Notes under the pieces: generated by a model | Database searches by the model: none | The model's input: only the letters and a program-made list of their open reading frames with translations | Told to the model about the DNA's origin: nothing | Origin: Solimonas sp041659605 | Lineage (GTDB): Bacteria > Pseudomonadota > Gammaproteobacteria > Nevskiales > Nevskiaceae | Reading direction: 5' to 3' | Assembly: GCA_041659605.1 (NCBI GenBank) | Contig: JBAZXW010000001.1 | Location: forward strand, 186,001-250,000 | DNA length: 64,000 bases | Program-made: the position numbers and the translations under genes | Shown here: in pieces, positions 47,693 through 57,764 of the stretch | Layout: each line of letters starts with the position of its first letter | Position numbering within the stretch: position 1 is the first letter of the stretch

Positions 47693-47998
47693 ATGCCACG
47701 GCTGACCCTGACCCTGTGCCTGTTCAGTGCGATTGGCGCATCGTCCGCCTGGGCAGGGCTGGATCATGATTCCGGCCGCTCGCGCCGGCTCGCCGACACG
47801 GCCCCGCAGGCTGCGCCGCGCGAACTTCCGTCTTCGCAGCAGGGGCTGAACGAAAGCGCGATGTCGCCGTCCGAGGCGGCGCGCCAGGTGCAGCGCCGCT
47901 ACGGCGGTCGCGTGCTTGCCGTGCAGCCGGCCGGCGACGGCTACCGCGTGAAAGTGCTCAAAGACGGCGAAGTCCGCATCTACCAAGTCAACCCCTAG
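47693..47998 (+). CDS. Small exported PepSY-like protein
   Basis: A 101-residue protein with a signal peptide (cleavage after AWA, about residue 21), a linker, and a C-terminal PepSY-type unit (MSPSEAARQVQRRYGGRVLAVQPAGDGYRVKVLKDGEVRIYQV). PepSY units act as protease inhibitors or sensor-binding modules and are often encoded just before PhoP/PhoQ-type pairs. It ends 10 bases before the response-regulator gene and probably modulates the kinase from the periplasm. Confidence 0.82.
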   Translation: MPRLTLTLCLFSAIGASSAWAGLDHDSGRSRRLADTAPQAAPRELPSSQQGLNESAMSPSEAARQVQRRYGGRVLAVQPAGDGYRVKVLKDGEVRIYQVNP

Positions 47999-48008
47999 GA
48001 AGGAATCC

Positions 48009-48686
48009 ATGCGCGCACTGGTCATCGAAGACGATCCGGCCCTGCGGGAACAGGTCGTCCGCTATCTGACCGACGACGGCTTTGCCGTCGACGCCGCTGC
48101 CGACGGCGATCAGGGCGCGTACATGGCGCAGGAGTACCCGACCGACATCGCCATCGTCGACCTGGGGCTGCCGGGCGTGCCGGGGATCGAGATCATCCGC
48201 CGCGCCCGCGCCAGCGGCCGCAAGTATCCGGTACTGATCCTCACCGCCCGCGACGGCTGGCAGTCGAAGGTCGAGGGACTGGAAGCGGGCGCCGACGACT
48301 ATCTGGTCAAGCCCTTTCATCGCGAGGAATTCCTGGCGCGCGTGCGCGCACTGCTGCGCCGCTCCGGCGGCTGGGCCTCGGCGCAGCTGACCTCCGGGTC
48401 CTACGTCGTCGACGTCGGCGCCAAGACGGTCATCGCCGACGGCAAACCGGTGGAACTGACCAGCTACGAGTTCCGCGTGCTCGAGCACTTGCTGACCCAC
48501 GCCGGCAAGGTCGTGTCCAAGACCGAGCTGACGGAACATCTGTATCCCGAGAACGAGGAGCGCGACAGCAACGTCATCGAGGTCTTCATCCGCCGCCTGC
48601 GCGCGAAACTGGATCCGCACAATCAATACAACCCGATCACGACGATCCGTGGCGCCGGCTACCGCTGGGATCTGCCGCGCAACTGA
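48009..48686 (+). CDS. phoP: PhoP-type response regulator
   Basis: A 225-residue OmpR-family regulator: a receiver with phospho-acceptor D51 (AIVDLGLPG) and acidic pocket E7/D8/D9, then a winged-helix DNA-binding domain (VELTSYEFRVLEHLLTHAGKVVSKTEL, SNVIEVFIRRLRAKLD, IRGAGYRW). It resembles PhoP of pseudomonads and xanthomonads. The kinase gene follows by 30 bases. The direct repeat upstream of the operon suggests autoregulation. The symbol is assigned by resemblance of the pair. Confidence 0.85.
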   Translation: MRALVIEDDPALREQVVRYLTDDGFAVDAAADGDQGAYMAQEYPTDIAIVDLGLPGVPGIEIIRRARASGRKYPVLILTARDGWQSKVEGLEAGADDYLVKPFHREEFLARVRALLRRSGGWASAQLTSGSYVVDVGAKTVIADGKPVELTSYEFRVLEHLLTHAGKVVSKTELTEHLYPENEERDSNVIEVFIRRLRAKLDPHNQYNPITTIRGAGYRWDLPRN

Positions 48687-48716
48687 TCTCCTGCGACGCA
48701 CCCGTCCGCCATCGCG

Positions 48717-50045
48717 ATGAATTCGCTGCGCGCCCGCCTGCTCGCCGCAGCCGCGCTGCTGGTCGCGGCCTTCGGCAGCCTGGCGGGCCTGGTGCTCGAA
48801 CGCGCCTTCCAGGGCGGATTGCAGCAGGCGCAGCAGGACAAGCTGCAGACCCTGGTGTACTCGATGCTCGGCGCCGCGTCGCCCGACGCGGCCGGCGATC
48901 TGACGATTGCCCTCGAAGCAGTACCCGACCCGCGTTTGCGCCAGCCGCTGTCCGGCCTCGAAGCGGCGCTGTTCGACGAGAACGGCGAGGTCGTCTGGAG
49001 CTCCGCGGACTTGTTGCGCGTAACGCTGCCGGCCATGCCGGCAGTCGGCGAGTGGACCTTCAATCGCCTGCAGGACCCTAACGCCTTCTCGCTGAGTTTC
49101 GGATTGCGCTGGATCGACTCGGCCGACGACCCCCGCCGCTACACGGTCGTGGTCCTTGAGGATGCGGCGGCCTACGACCGCCAGGTCAAGGTGTTCCGCC
49201 GCACCCTGTGGATCTGGTTCGGCGCGATGCTCGGCGGGCTGATGCTGGCGCTGCTGTTGCTGCTGCGCTGGGGGCTGGCGCCGCTGCGCCGGCTGGGCCA
49301 GGAGCTGCATCAGGTCGAAGCGGGTCAGCAGCTCCAGATCCAGGGCCATTACCCGGACGAACTGCGCCCGCTCGCGCTGGACCTGAATGCGATGATCGTC
49401 AACGAGCGCAATCAGCAGACGCGCTACCGCAACGCTCTGAGCGATCTCGCGCATACGCTGAAGACGCCGCTGGCCGTGCTGCGCGGGGTGTCCGACGAGC
49501 CGGGACTGGAACCCGAGCACAGCACCCAGCTGCACGAACAGATCGACCGCATGCAGAACATCGTCGACCATCAGCTGGGGCGCGCAGCCGCGGCGGGCAC
49601 ACGCACACTGACCGAGCCGGTCGCACTGCGGCCGCTGGTCGACAAGCTGCTGTCCGCGATCGGCAAGGTCTACGCGGACAAGACCATCAGGCCTGAGAAC
49701 GCCATCGCCGAGGCGATGCGCCTGCGCGTCGACCAGGGCGATCTCTACGAACTGCTGGGCAATCTGCTCGAAAACGCGGCCAAGTACGGCAAGGGCCGCA
49801 TCCGCGTCAGTGCACTGATGGGCCAGAAGCAGTGCCTGATCGTGGTCGAGGACGACGGCAGCGGATTCCCGCCCGGCGCCGAGCAGCTGCTGATGCGCGG
49901 CGTGCGCGCCGACACGCGCATGCCCGGCCAGGGCCTCGGCCTGGCCGCGGCCGCTGAAATCGTCCAGGCCTACTCCGGCCGTCTGCTGCTCGACCGCTCC
50001 GGCTTGGGCGGCGCAAAGGTTTCGGTCGCCCTGCCGCTACGCTGA
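48717..50045 (+). CDS. phoQ: PhoQ-type sensor histidine kinase
   Basis: A 442-residue inner-membrane kinase with two membrane helices (about 8-27 and 163-183) around a PAS-like periplasmic domain, a HAMP region, and a HisKA domain with H247 in DLAHTLKTPLAVL, the variant typical of PhoQ. The ATPase domain has LLGNLLENAAKYGKG, VEDDGSGFP and GQGLGLAAAAEIV. E. coli PhoQ senses Mg2+, acid and antimicrobial peptides; acidic patches here are modest, so the ligand may differ. Its 3' end overlaps the convergent orn gene by 9 bases. Confidence 0.87.
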   Translation: MNSLRARLLAAAALLVAAFGSLAGLVLERAFQGGLQQAQQDKLQTLVYSMLGAASPDAAGDLTIALEAVPDPRLRQPLSGLEAALFDENGEVVWSSADLLRVTLPAMPAVGEWTFNRLQDPNAFSLSFGLRWIDSADDPRRYTVVVLEDAAAYDRQVKVFRRTLWIWFGAMLGGLMLALLLLLRWGLAPLRRLGQELHQVEAGQQLQIQGHYPDELRPLALDLNAMIVNERNQQTRYRNALSDLAHTLKTPLAVLRGVSDEPGLEPEHSTQLHEQIDRMQNIVDHQLGRAAAAGTRTLTEPVALRPLVDKLLSAIGKVYADKTIRPENAIAEAMRLRVDQGDLYELLGNLLENAAKYGKGRIRVSALMGQKQCLIVVEDDGSGFPPGAEQLLMRGVRADTRMPGQGLGLAAAAEIVQAYSGRLLLDRSGLGGAKVSVALPLR

Positions 50046-50603
50046 ATTGCCGTCGTCCGGCACGCGGATGAAGGTCTGCCGGTAGTACGCCAGCTCCGCG
50101 ATCGAATCGCGGATGTCGTCCATCGCCAAGTGGCTGGAGGTCTTGCTGAAACCCTGCGCGATCTGTGGCGCCCAGCGCTGGCACAGTTCCTTGAGCGTGC
50201 TGACGTCGAGATTGCGGTAGTGGAAATATCGCTCTAGCTCCGGCATCCAGCGCGCCAGAAAGCGGCGGTCCTGGCAGATCGAGTTGCCGCATATCGGCGA
50301 CTTGCCGGGCGGCACCCAGCGCGCGAGGAATTCCAGCGTCAGCGCCTGCGCCTCGGCTTCGCCGATGCGGCTGTCGCGTACGCGTTGCGTCAGCCCGGAA
50401 CCACCGTGCTGGCGCGTGTTCCATTCGTCCATCGCGTCCAGCTCGGCATCCGCCTGCTTGACCGCAATCACCGGCCCTTCGGCCAGGACCTTCAGTCGGG
50501 CATCGGTCACGATCGTCGCGATCTCGATGATGCGGTGACGCTCGGGGATCAGCCCGGTCATTTCCAGGTCGATCCAGATCAGGTGGCTCGGGTCGGCGTT
50601 CAT
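50037..50603 (-). CDS. orn: Oligoribonuclease
   Basis: A 188-residue DEDDh 3'-5' exonuclease that degrades 2-5-mer RNAs and pGpG. The catalytic residues lie in LIWIDLEMTGL (D12, E14), in NSICQDRRFLARWMPELE and in SHLAMDDIRDSIAELAYYR. The ATG at 50603 (MNADPSHLIW) gives the family length. It overlaps the end of the kinase gene and is divergent from the transsulfuration operon. Confidence 0.97.
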   Translation of the reverse strand: MNADPSHLIWIDLEMTGLIPERHRIIEIATIVTDARLKVLAEGPVIAVKQADAELDAMDEWNTRQHGGSGLTQRVRDSRIGEAEAQALTLEFLARWVPPGKSPICGNSICQDRRFLARWMPELERYFHYRNLDVSTLKELCQRWAPQIAQGFSKTSSHLAMDDIRDSIAELAYYRQTFIRVPDDGNSA

Positions 50604-50680
50604 GTCGCACGGGTCGTGGTGGCGAGTGGTATCTTGAAACGACCGACTGCATGACAGCAAGAACTGCGCGGAGAACGAAC

Positions 50681-52048
<1,368 letters not shown>

Positions 52049-52054
52049 GGCTGC

Positions 52055-52906
52055 ATGCACGAAACCATCGCCGTCGTCTTCGACTTCGACGACACGCTCG
52101 CCCCCGACACGACGACCGGGTTCCTGCGCCACAGCGGGCTGGCCGACGTCGGCCGCTTCTGGAAGGAAGACGTCGATCCGCTGATCACGCGCGCCGACTG
52201 GGACCCGGTGCCGGCCTACCTGCATCGCATGATCGAAGCCGGCCGTTCCGGCCGCATTCCGCCGCTGACGCGCGAAAGCCTCGCCGATTGGGGGCGTCAG
52301 GCGCCGCTGCATCCCGGCGTCGAAACTCTGTTCGAGCGCCTGCGGCAGGCGGCGCACGACGCCAACTCGCAGGTCAAGATCGAGTTCTACGTGATCTCCA
52401 GCGGCATCGGCGACGTGCTGCGCGCAACGCGCATCGCGCATGAGTTCACCGACATCTGGTCCTCCGAGTTCCACTACGACGAGAGTGGCGCCGCCGCTTT
52501 CGCGCGGCGCGTGATCAGCTTCACCGACAAGACCCGCTACATCTTCCACGTGCAGAAAGGTCTGGTCGGCGCGGCGCACCGCGGCAAACCCTTCGAGGTC
52601 AACCGCAAGCTGCCGGCCGACCAGATCCGCGTGCCGCTGCGGCAGATGATCTTCGTCGGCGACGGCTATACCGACATCCCCTGCTTCTCGCTGCTCAAGC
52701 AGAACGGCGGCATGCCGATCGCCGTCTACGACAAGCACCGCGAGGACAAGTGGGGCAATGCCTTCCAGTTCGTGCGCGACGGCCGCGTCGCCAACCTGCA
52801 TTCCGCGAACTACGCGGAAGATTCCGACCTCAGCACCTTTCTCGTCATGGCTGTGCGCAGTCTCGCCACCGACATCGCACTGGCCGCGCGCACCTATCAA
52901 GGTTGA
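52055..52906 (+). CDS. HAD-superfamily hydrolase between the transsulfuration genes
   Basis: A 283-residue phosphatase-like protein. The nucleophile motif is DFDDT (D10, D12), motif II is YVISSG, and motif III/IV is FVGDGYTDIPCF, the phosphoserine-phosphatase-like group with an inserted cap. It is separated from the synthase by 6 bases and from the lyase by 3, so it is firmly part of the operon. Its substrate is unknown; phosphoserine would fit by supplying serine to cystathionine synthesis, but no specific residue proves that. Confidence 0.85.
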   Translation: MHETIAVVFDFDDTLAPDTTTGFLRHSGLADVGRFWKEDVDPLITRADWDPVPAYLHRMIEAGRSGRIPPLTRESLADWGRQAPLHPGVETLFERLRQAAHDANSQVKIEFYVISSGIGDVLRATRIAHEFTDIWSSEFHYDESGAAAFARRVISFTDKTRYIFHVQKGLVGAAHRGKPFEVNRKLPADQIRVPLRQMIFVGDGYTDIPCFSLLKQNGGMPIAVYDKHREDKWGNAFQFVRDGRVANLHSANYAEDSDLSTFLVMAVRSLATDIALAARTYQG

Positions 52907-52909
52907 TTC

Positions 52910-54073
52910 ATGAAAAACGCACCTCAGGGCTTTGCCACGCGCTGCATCCATGCCGGCCAGACGCCGGACCCGACCACCGGCGCGATCATGCCGCCGATCT
53001 ACGCGACCTCGACCTACGTGCAGGAAAGCCCCGGCGTGCACAAGGGCTACGAGTATTCGCGTACGCAGAATCCGACGCGTTTCGCCTACGAACGCTGCGT
53101 CGCCGATCTCGAAGGCGGCAGCCGCGGCTTCGCGTTCGCGTCGGGCATGGCCGCAACTGCGACCGTGCTCGATACGCTGGACAGCGGCGCGCATGTGATC
53201 GCCTCGGACGACATGTACGGCGGCACCTACCGGCTGTTCGCGCGTGTGCGCGAGAAAAGCGCGGGGCTCACGTTCAGCTACGTCGACATGCGCGAGCCGA
53301 AGAACATCGAGGCGGCGATCACGCCCAGGACGCGCCTGATCTGGGTCGAAACCCCCAGCAATCCCATGCTCAAGCTTGCCGACCTGTCGGCGATCGCCGA
53401 AATCGCGCATCGCCACAGCCTGATCGCTGCCGCCGACAACACCTTCGCCAGCCCCTACCTGCAGCGCCCACTCGAACACGGCTTCGACCTGGTGATGCAC
53501 TCGGCGACCAAGTACCTGAACGGCCATTCCGACATGGTCGGCGGCCTGCTGATTGTCGGCGGCAATGCGGAGCTGGCCAAGCAACTCGCGTTCCTGCAGA
53601 ACGCGGTCGGCGCCGTGGCCGGTCCGTTCGACAGCTTCCTGGCGCTGCGCGGCGTCAAGACGCTGGAAGTGCGCATGCAGCGGCACTGCGAGAATGCGCT
53701 GGCGCTCGCGCAATGGCTGGAGAAGCACCCGAAAATCGCGCGCGTGCATTACCCCGGCCTGACCTCGCATCCGCAGCATGCGTTGGCGAAGCGCCAGATG
53801 CCGCGTGGCTACGGCGGCATGATCACGCTCGAACTCAAGGGCGGCCTCGATGATGCGCGCCGATTCCTCGAACGCTGCGAGCTGTTCGCGCTGGCCGAGT
53901 CCCTTGGCGGCGTCGAGAGCCTGATCGAGCATCCGGCGATCATGACCCATGCCAGCGTGCCCGCTGCAACGCGCGCGGCGCTGGGCATCAGCGACACGCT
54001 GTGCCGCCTGTCGGTCGGCATCGAGAACCTCGACGACCTGCGCACCGATCTCGATCAGGCGCTACGGGGGTAA
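52910..54073 (+). CDS. Cystathionine gamma-lyase / gamma-synthase family enzyme
   Basis: A 387-residue fold-I PLP enzyme. The PLP lysine is K201 in HSATKYLNGHSDMVGG; YSRTQNPTR and SLGGVESLIEHPAIMTH are family marks. Proteins of this group cleave cystathionine to cysteine or make it from an acyl-homoserine. The operon partner cystathionine beta-synthase favours the lyase (reverse transsulfuration) assignment. The start is the ATG 3 bases after the HAD gene stop. Confidence 0.92.
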   Translation: MKNAPQGFATRCIHAGQTPDPTTGAIMPPIYATSTYVQESPGVHKGYEYSRTQNPTRFAYERCVADLEGGSRGFAFASGMAATATVLDTLDSGAHVIASDDMYGGTYRLFARVREKSAGLTFSYVDMREPKNIEAAITPRTRLIWVETPSNPMLKLADLSAIAEIAHRHSLIAAADNTFASPYLQRPLEHGFDLVMHSATKYLNGHSDMVGGLLIVGGNAELAKQLAFLQNAVGAVAGPFDSFLALRGVKTLEVRMQRHCENALALAQWLEKHPKIARVHYPGLTSHPQHALAKRQMPRGYGGMITLELKGGLDDARRFLERCELFALAESLGGVESLIEHPAIMTHASVPAATRAALGISDTLCRLSVGIENLDDLRTDLDQALRG

Positions 54074-54106
54074 ACTTGGCGCCATACCCAATACGGAACT
54101 CCGCCA

Positions 54107-54442
54107 GTGTCTGAACTGAGCAAGAAAAAATGCGTGCCCTGCGAAGGCGGCGTTCCGCCGCTGGACTTGGCCGCGGCCACGAGCCTGAAGAACCAGCTGA
54201 ACGGGCGTTGGAAGCTCGTGCAGGACGGCAAGGCGATCCAGGCCAGCTTCACCTTCGACAACTACTGGCAGACCACCGCCTTCGTCAACGCGGCCGCGTG
54301 GATCGCGCACACCCAGGATCATCATCCCGACATCAGCTTTGGCTACAAGACCGCGACGATTCACTACTGGACGCATGCGGTCGACGGGCTGACCGAGAAC
54401 GACTTCATCTGCGCGGCGAAGATCGACGAACTGCTGGCCTGA
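54107..54442 (+). CDS. phhB: Pterin-4a-carbinolamine dehydratase
   Basis: A 111-residue enzyme that recycles the pterin cofactor of phenylalanine hydroxylase. The family core is FTFDNYWQTTAFVNAAAWIAHTQDHHPDISFGY and TIHYWTHAVDGLTENDF, including the catalytic HH pair. The start is GTG at 54107. The N-terminal CVPCEGGVPPL block is common in proteobacterial members. No phenylalanine hydroxylase gene is adjacent. It lies 33 bases after the gamma-lyase type gene. Confidence 0.95.
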   Translation: MSELSKKKCVPCEGGVPPLDLAAATSLKNQLNGRWKLVQDGKAIQASFTFDNYWQTTAFVNAAAWIAHTQDHHPDISFGYKTATIHYWTHAVDGLTENDFICAAKIDELLA

Positions 54443-54465
54443 CTCCCCCGCTCGCGGGGGCGCCG

Positions 54466-55065
54466 TCAGACCGCAGTGCGCCCCGACAGTGCGTGCGCCA
54501 GCGTGCCGGCGTCGACGTACTCAAGCTCGCCGCCCATCGGCACGCCATGGGCGATGCGGGTGACGCGCAGATTGCGCGACTTGGCCATCTCGGCGATGTA
54601 GTAAGCCGTCGCCTCGCCCTCGACCGTCGGATTGGTCGCAATGATCAGCTCGCGCACCCAGCCGTCGTCGAGCAGCGCGCCCAGCTGTGGCAGTCCCAGC
54701 TCGTCCGGACCGATACCGTCGAGCGGCGACAGGTGCCCCATCAGTACGAAATAGCGTCCGCGATACGGGGTCCCATGCTCGATCGCGACCAAATCGGCCG
54801 GCCCTTCGACGATGCACAGCTGCCCGCTCTGGGCACGCTGCGCGCTGCAGTACCGGCACGCGTCGTCTTCGCAGAACATGCGGCAGCTCGGACAGCGACC
54901 GATGCCGTCCAGCGCCTCGCCGATCGCCAGACTGAGCTTGCGCGCACCGTCGCGCTCGCGCTCCAGCAGATGGAAGGCCATGCGCTGCGCGGACTTGGGG
55001 CCGACGCCCGGGAGGCGGCGCAGAGCTTCGATCAACTGGGTCAGACGCGGGGAATAGACGCTCAC
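54466..55065 (-). CDS. recR: Recombination protein RecR
   Basis: A 199-residue DNA-binding protein of the RecFOR pathway. The N-terminal HhH (LPGVGPKSAQRMAFHLL), the zinc finger (C58, C61, C70, C73), the Toprim domain (LCIVEGPADLVAIE ... ATNPTVEGEATAYYI) and the C-terminal VTRIAHGVPMGGELEYVDAGTL are all present. The GTG at 55065 (SVYSPRLTQLIEAL) gives the usual length; the frame is open to 55098. The customary dnaX-ybaB neighbours are absent. Confidence 0.95.
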   Translation of the reverse strand: MSVYSPRLTQLIEALRRLPGVGPKSAQRMAFHLLERERDGARKLSLAIGEALDGIGRCPSCRMFCEDDACRYCSAQRAQSGQLCIVEGPADLVAIEHGTPYRGRYFVLMGHLSPLDGIGPDELGLPQLGALLDDGWVRELIIATNPTVEGEATAYYIAEMAKSRNLRVTRIAHGVPMGGELEYVDAGTLAHALSGRTAV

Positions 55066-55116
55066 GGCGGCAGGATGGTCATCGGGGTCGCATAGCATAG
55101 CGGCCCCGACGCAGGC

Positions 55117-56826
55117 CTACGGTGCGAACGGCGGCGCATCCGTTCGCGGCGCCGTGGCCTCGGCGGCCGTCAGGCGATTGCTGCCGGCCAGGGTCTGGTA
55201 GGCGCTGCCGAACACCTCGTTCGCACTCGGTTCGGTGATGGTGTCGACGTACCAGTGCTCGCCGACCACTCGCTCCGCAGTCAGATCCAGCAGCAGGTAG
55301 CCCTTCTGCGAGAAATCGGCGTACTTGATATGGGGATTGAGCACGCCGATCAGGGGCGAGGCCGGCTCGAAGGTCTCCAGCCCTGGCGAGGTGATTGCGG
55401 TGGCGACGAACTCCACGGCGCGCGAGCCGTCGCCCGTGAGCGGGTTGTAGCCGCCGGCTTCCGCCACGGGCAGATTGGGGTCGCGGGCCAGGTCCATGCT
55501 CCAGGACGAGTGGATGTCGCCGGTCAGCACTACGACGTCACTGACCGGTGCGCCGCCGTCGATGCCCTCCAGGATGTCGTAGACGCGCGTGCGCGCGACG
55601 GGATAACCGTCCCACTGGTCGGGATTGATATAGACGCCGCCGGTCGCGAGTTCCGGCAGGCCCGCGATTTTCAGCTGGCCGAACATCACGCCCTGCCCCA
55701 GCAGCTTCCAGCGCGCCGGCGTGGCCCGCAGCGTGCCCGCCAGCCAGGCCTCCTGCTCCGCCCCCAGCAGCTGGCGATCGTCGTTCTGGACGTCACCCAC
55801 GGGAACCAGGATCACCGACGCGCCGCTGACCTCGGTCACGCCCTCAACGGGTTGTGCGCGGTCCAGCAGGCGCTCCTCGAGCATGACCAGCTCGGCGAGA
55901 TCGCCCAGGCGGAAGCTGCGGTAATTGCGGCGGGGGTTGGCGGCATCCAGCTGGCGCACCGGCAGCCATTCATAGAACGCCTGCAGGCCGGCCGCGACGC
56001 GCTGGGCCCAGTCTCCTTCGGTCTCGGGACTGTGGTTCACGGCGCCGTCGCGCCAGGAGTTGTCGGCCGTCTCGTGATCGTCCCAGATGTTGATCATCGG
56101 GTGCTGGCGATGCAGCGCCTGCAGGTCGGCGTCGAGGCGGTACTGCGCATATCGCTGGCGGTAGTCGGTGAGATCGATGATCTCCTTGGCCGGCTCGTAC
56201 TGCCGGAAATCGCCATAGGCGTCCGCGCCTGTGCCGGAGCTGTACTCGTAGATGTAGTCGCCCAGATGAACGACCAGATCGAGGTCCTGACGCTGGGCGA
56301 CGCGGGCATAGGCGTTGAACAGACCGTGCGCGTAGCTGGCGCAGCTGACCACGCCGATGCGCAGGCGCTCGACGCCGCCAACCGGCAGCGTGCGCGTGCG
56401 CCCGACCGGCGATTTCACGCCGCCGGACTCGAATTGGTAGTAATAGGTCGTCGCCGGCTGCAGCCCGACCACATCCACTTTCGCCGTGTAATCGCGGGTC
56501 GCGTCCGTTTCCGTCGAACCCTGGGTCACGGCCTGCGTCATCTGCGGATCGGCAAAGACGGCGTAATTGACCGGCACGCGCCCCGACGTCGCTCCGCTGA
56601 CCCGCGTCCACAGGATCACGCGGTCGGTCAGCGGATCGCCGCTGGCGATACCGTGCAGAAACTGCACGGGCACCGGTCCGGGACCGCCGGACGAGTCGTC
56701 GCGCGAGCCGCAGCCGGGCATGAACGGCAGCAGGCCCAGCGCCGCGGAGCCGAGCCCGGCACGGCGCAGGAAGTCGCGGCGGGTCAAGGCAGTGGTGCGG
56801 CGTTTCCTGCGGCGCAGTCCGGCCAT
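55117..56826 (-). CDS. PhoD-type alkaline phosphatase / phosphodiesterase
   Basis: A 569-residue exported enzyme with a twin-arginine signal (LTRRDFLRRAG) and a lipobox-like LPFMPGC. The PhoD fold follows: an N-terminal Ig-like domain (about 48-150) then the metallophosphatase domain with CASY, HLGDYIYEY, IWDDHETADN and LTGDIHSSWSMD metal-ligand motifs. PhoD enzymes hydrolyse phosphodi- and monoesters with Fe3+ and Ca2+ after Tat export. It follows ppsR by 58 bases on the same strand; no Pho box was recognised. Confidence 0.93.
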   Translation of the reverse strand: MAGLRRRKRRTTALTRRDFLRRAGLGSAALGLLPFMPGCGSRDDSSGGPGPVPVQFLHGIASGDPLTDRVILWTRVSGATSGRVPVNYAVFADPQMTQAVTQGSTETDATRDYTAKVDVVGLQPATTYYYQFESGGVKSPVGRTRTLPVGGVERLRIGVVSCASYAHGLFNAYARVAQRQDLDLVVHLGDYIYEYSSGTGADAYGDFRQYEPAKEIIDLTDYRQRYAQYRLDADLQALHRQHPMINIWDDHETADNSWRDGAVNHSPETEGDWAQRVAAGLQAFYEWLPVRQLDAANPRRNYRSFRLGDLAELVMLEERLLDRAQPVEGVTEVSGASVILVPVGDVQNDDRQLLGAEQEAWLAGTLRATPARWKLLGQGVMFGQLKIAGLPELATGGVYINPDQWDGYPVARTRVYDILEGIDGGAPVSDVVVLTGDIHSSWSMDLARDPNLPVAEAGGYNPLTGDGSRAVEFVATAITSPGLETFEPASPLIGVLNPHIKYADFSQKGYLLLDLTAERVVGEHWYVDTITEPSANEVFGSAYQTLAGSNRLTAAEATAPRTDAPPFAP

Positions 56827-56884
56827 GTCAGTTCTCGTCTGTGGATGTTTCGATGTTTCGGTGTTTTGGCAGCACGCTGAACAC

Positions 56885-57706
56885 TCAGGTGCGCTTGCGC
56901 AGCTGCTTTTCCTGCATCACCACGGCGGCAATCTCCTCGATCGACATGTTCGCCGAGTTCACGAAGGGTACGCCGATACGCCGGTACAGCTGTTCCGCCT
57001 GGCGCAGTTCATAGGCGCACTGCGACAGCGAGGCGTAGCGCGAACCCGGACGCCGCTCGGTGCGCACCTGCGACAAGCGCTCCGGATCGGACGTCAGCCC
57101 GAAGCAGCGCCCTTCCAGGCCCTTGAGCGGAGACGGCACGTGCAGCTGCTCCAGATCGTCCTCGGTCAACGGGAAATTGGTCGCGAACAAACCGTACTGC
57201 AGCGCGAGGTACATCGTCGTCGGCGTCTTGCCGCAGCGCGACGGCGCGATCAGGATCAGGTCCGCCTTCGACAGGTCGCGCGTGGACGCGCCGTCGTCGT
57301 GCTCCATTGCGTAGTTCACCGCGTCCATGCGCTCGTGATACTTGCGCACGTCGGCCATGCCGTGCGCACGTCCCTGTGCATGCGTCGAGCCGACGTGCAG
57401 CTCCTTCTCCATCTCGGTGACGAACTGATCGAACAGGTCCATGAACAGACCGTTCACGGATCGAAGGATCGCGCGCACCTCGTCGTTCACGGTCGTACTG
57501 AACACCAGCGGCCGCTGACCCGTCTGATCGCCGACGAAATTGATATAGTCGACGGTGCTTTTCGCCCGCTCCGCCGTGTTGACAAAGGGCAGAATGGTCT
57601 TGTCGAAGTCAAGGCCATCGAACTGGGTCAGGAGTGTGTTTCCCAGGGTTTCGGCGGTGATGCCGGTCCCATCGGACACGAAGAACACGGGGCGGGCGCT
57701 GGGCAT
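56885..57706 (-). CDS. ppsR: Phosphoenolpyruvate synthase regulatory protein (kinase/pyrophosphorylase)
   Basis: A 273-residue bifunctional enzyme of the DUF299 family that inactivates PEP synthase by ADP-dependent Thr phosphorylation and reactivates it by Pi-dependent dephosphorylation. VFFVSDGTGITAETLGNTLL opens the protein, and the P-loop is APSRCGKTPTTMYLA. It is divergent from its target ppsA with 58 bases between the starts. Confidence 0.96.
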   Translation of the reverse strand: MPSARPVFFVSDGTGITAETLGNTLLTQFDGLDFDKTILPFVNTAERAKSTVDYINFVGDQTGQRPLVFSTTVNDEVRAILRSVNGLFMDLFDQFVTEMEKELHVGSTHAQGRAHGMADVRKYHERMDAVNYAMEHDDGASTRDLSKADLILIAPSRCGKTPTTMYLALQYGLFATNFPLTEDDLEQLHVPSPLKGLEGRCFGLTSDPERLSQVRTERRPGSRYASLSQCAYELRQAEQLYRRIGVPFVNSANMSIEEIAAVVMQEKQLRKRT

Positions 57707-57764
57707 ATCGGATTTCCTGGCAGCGGAGACGCTGCGACCTCAACACTTTACCCGCAAGAATCGC

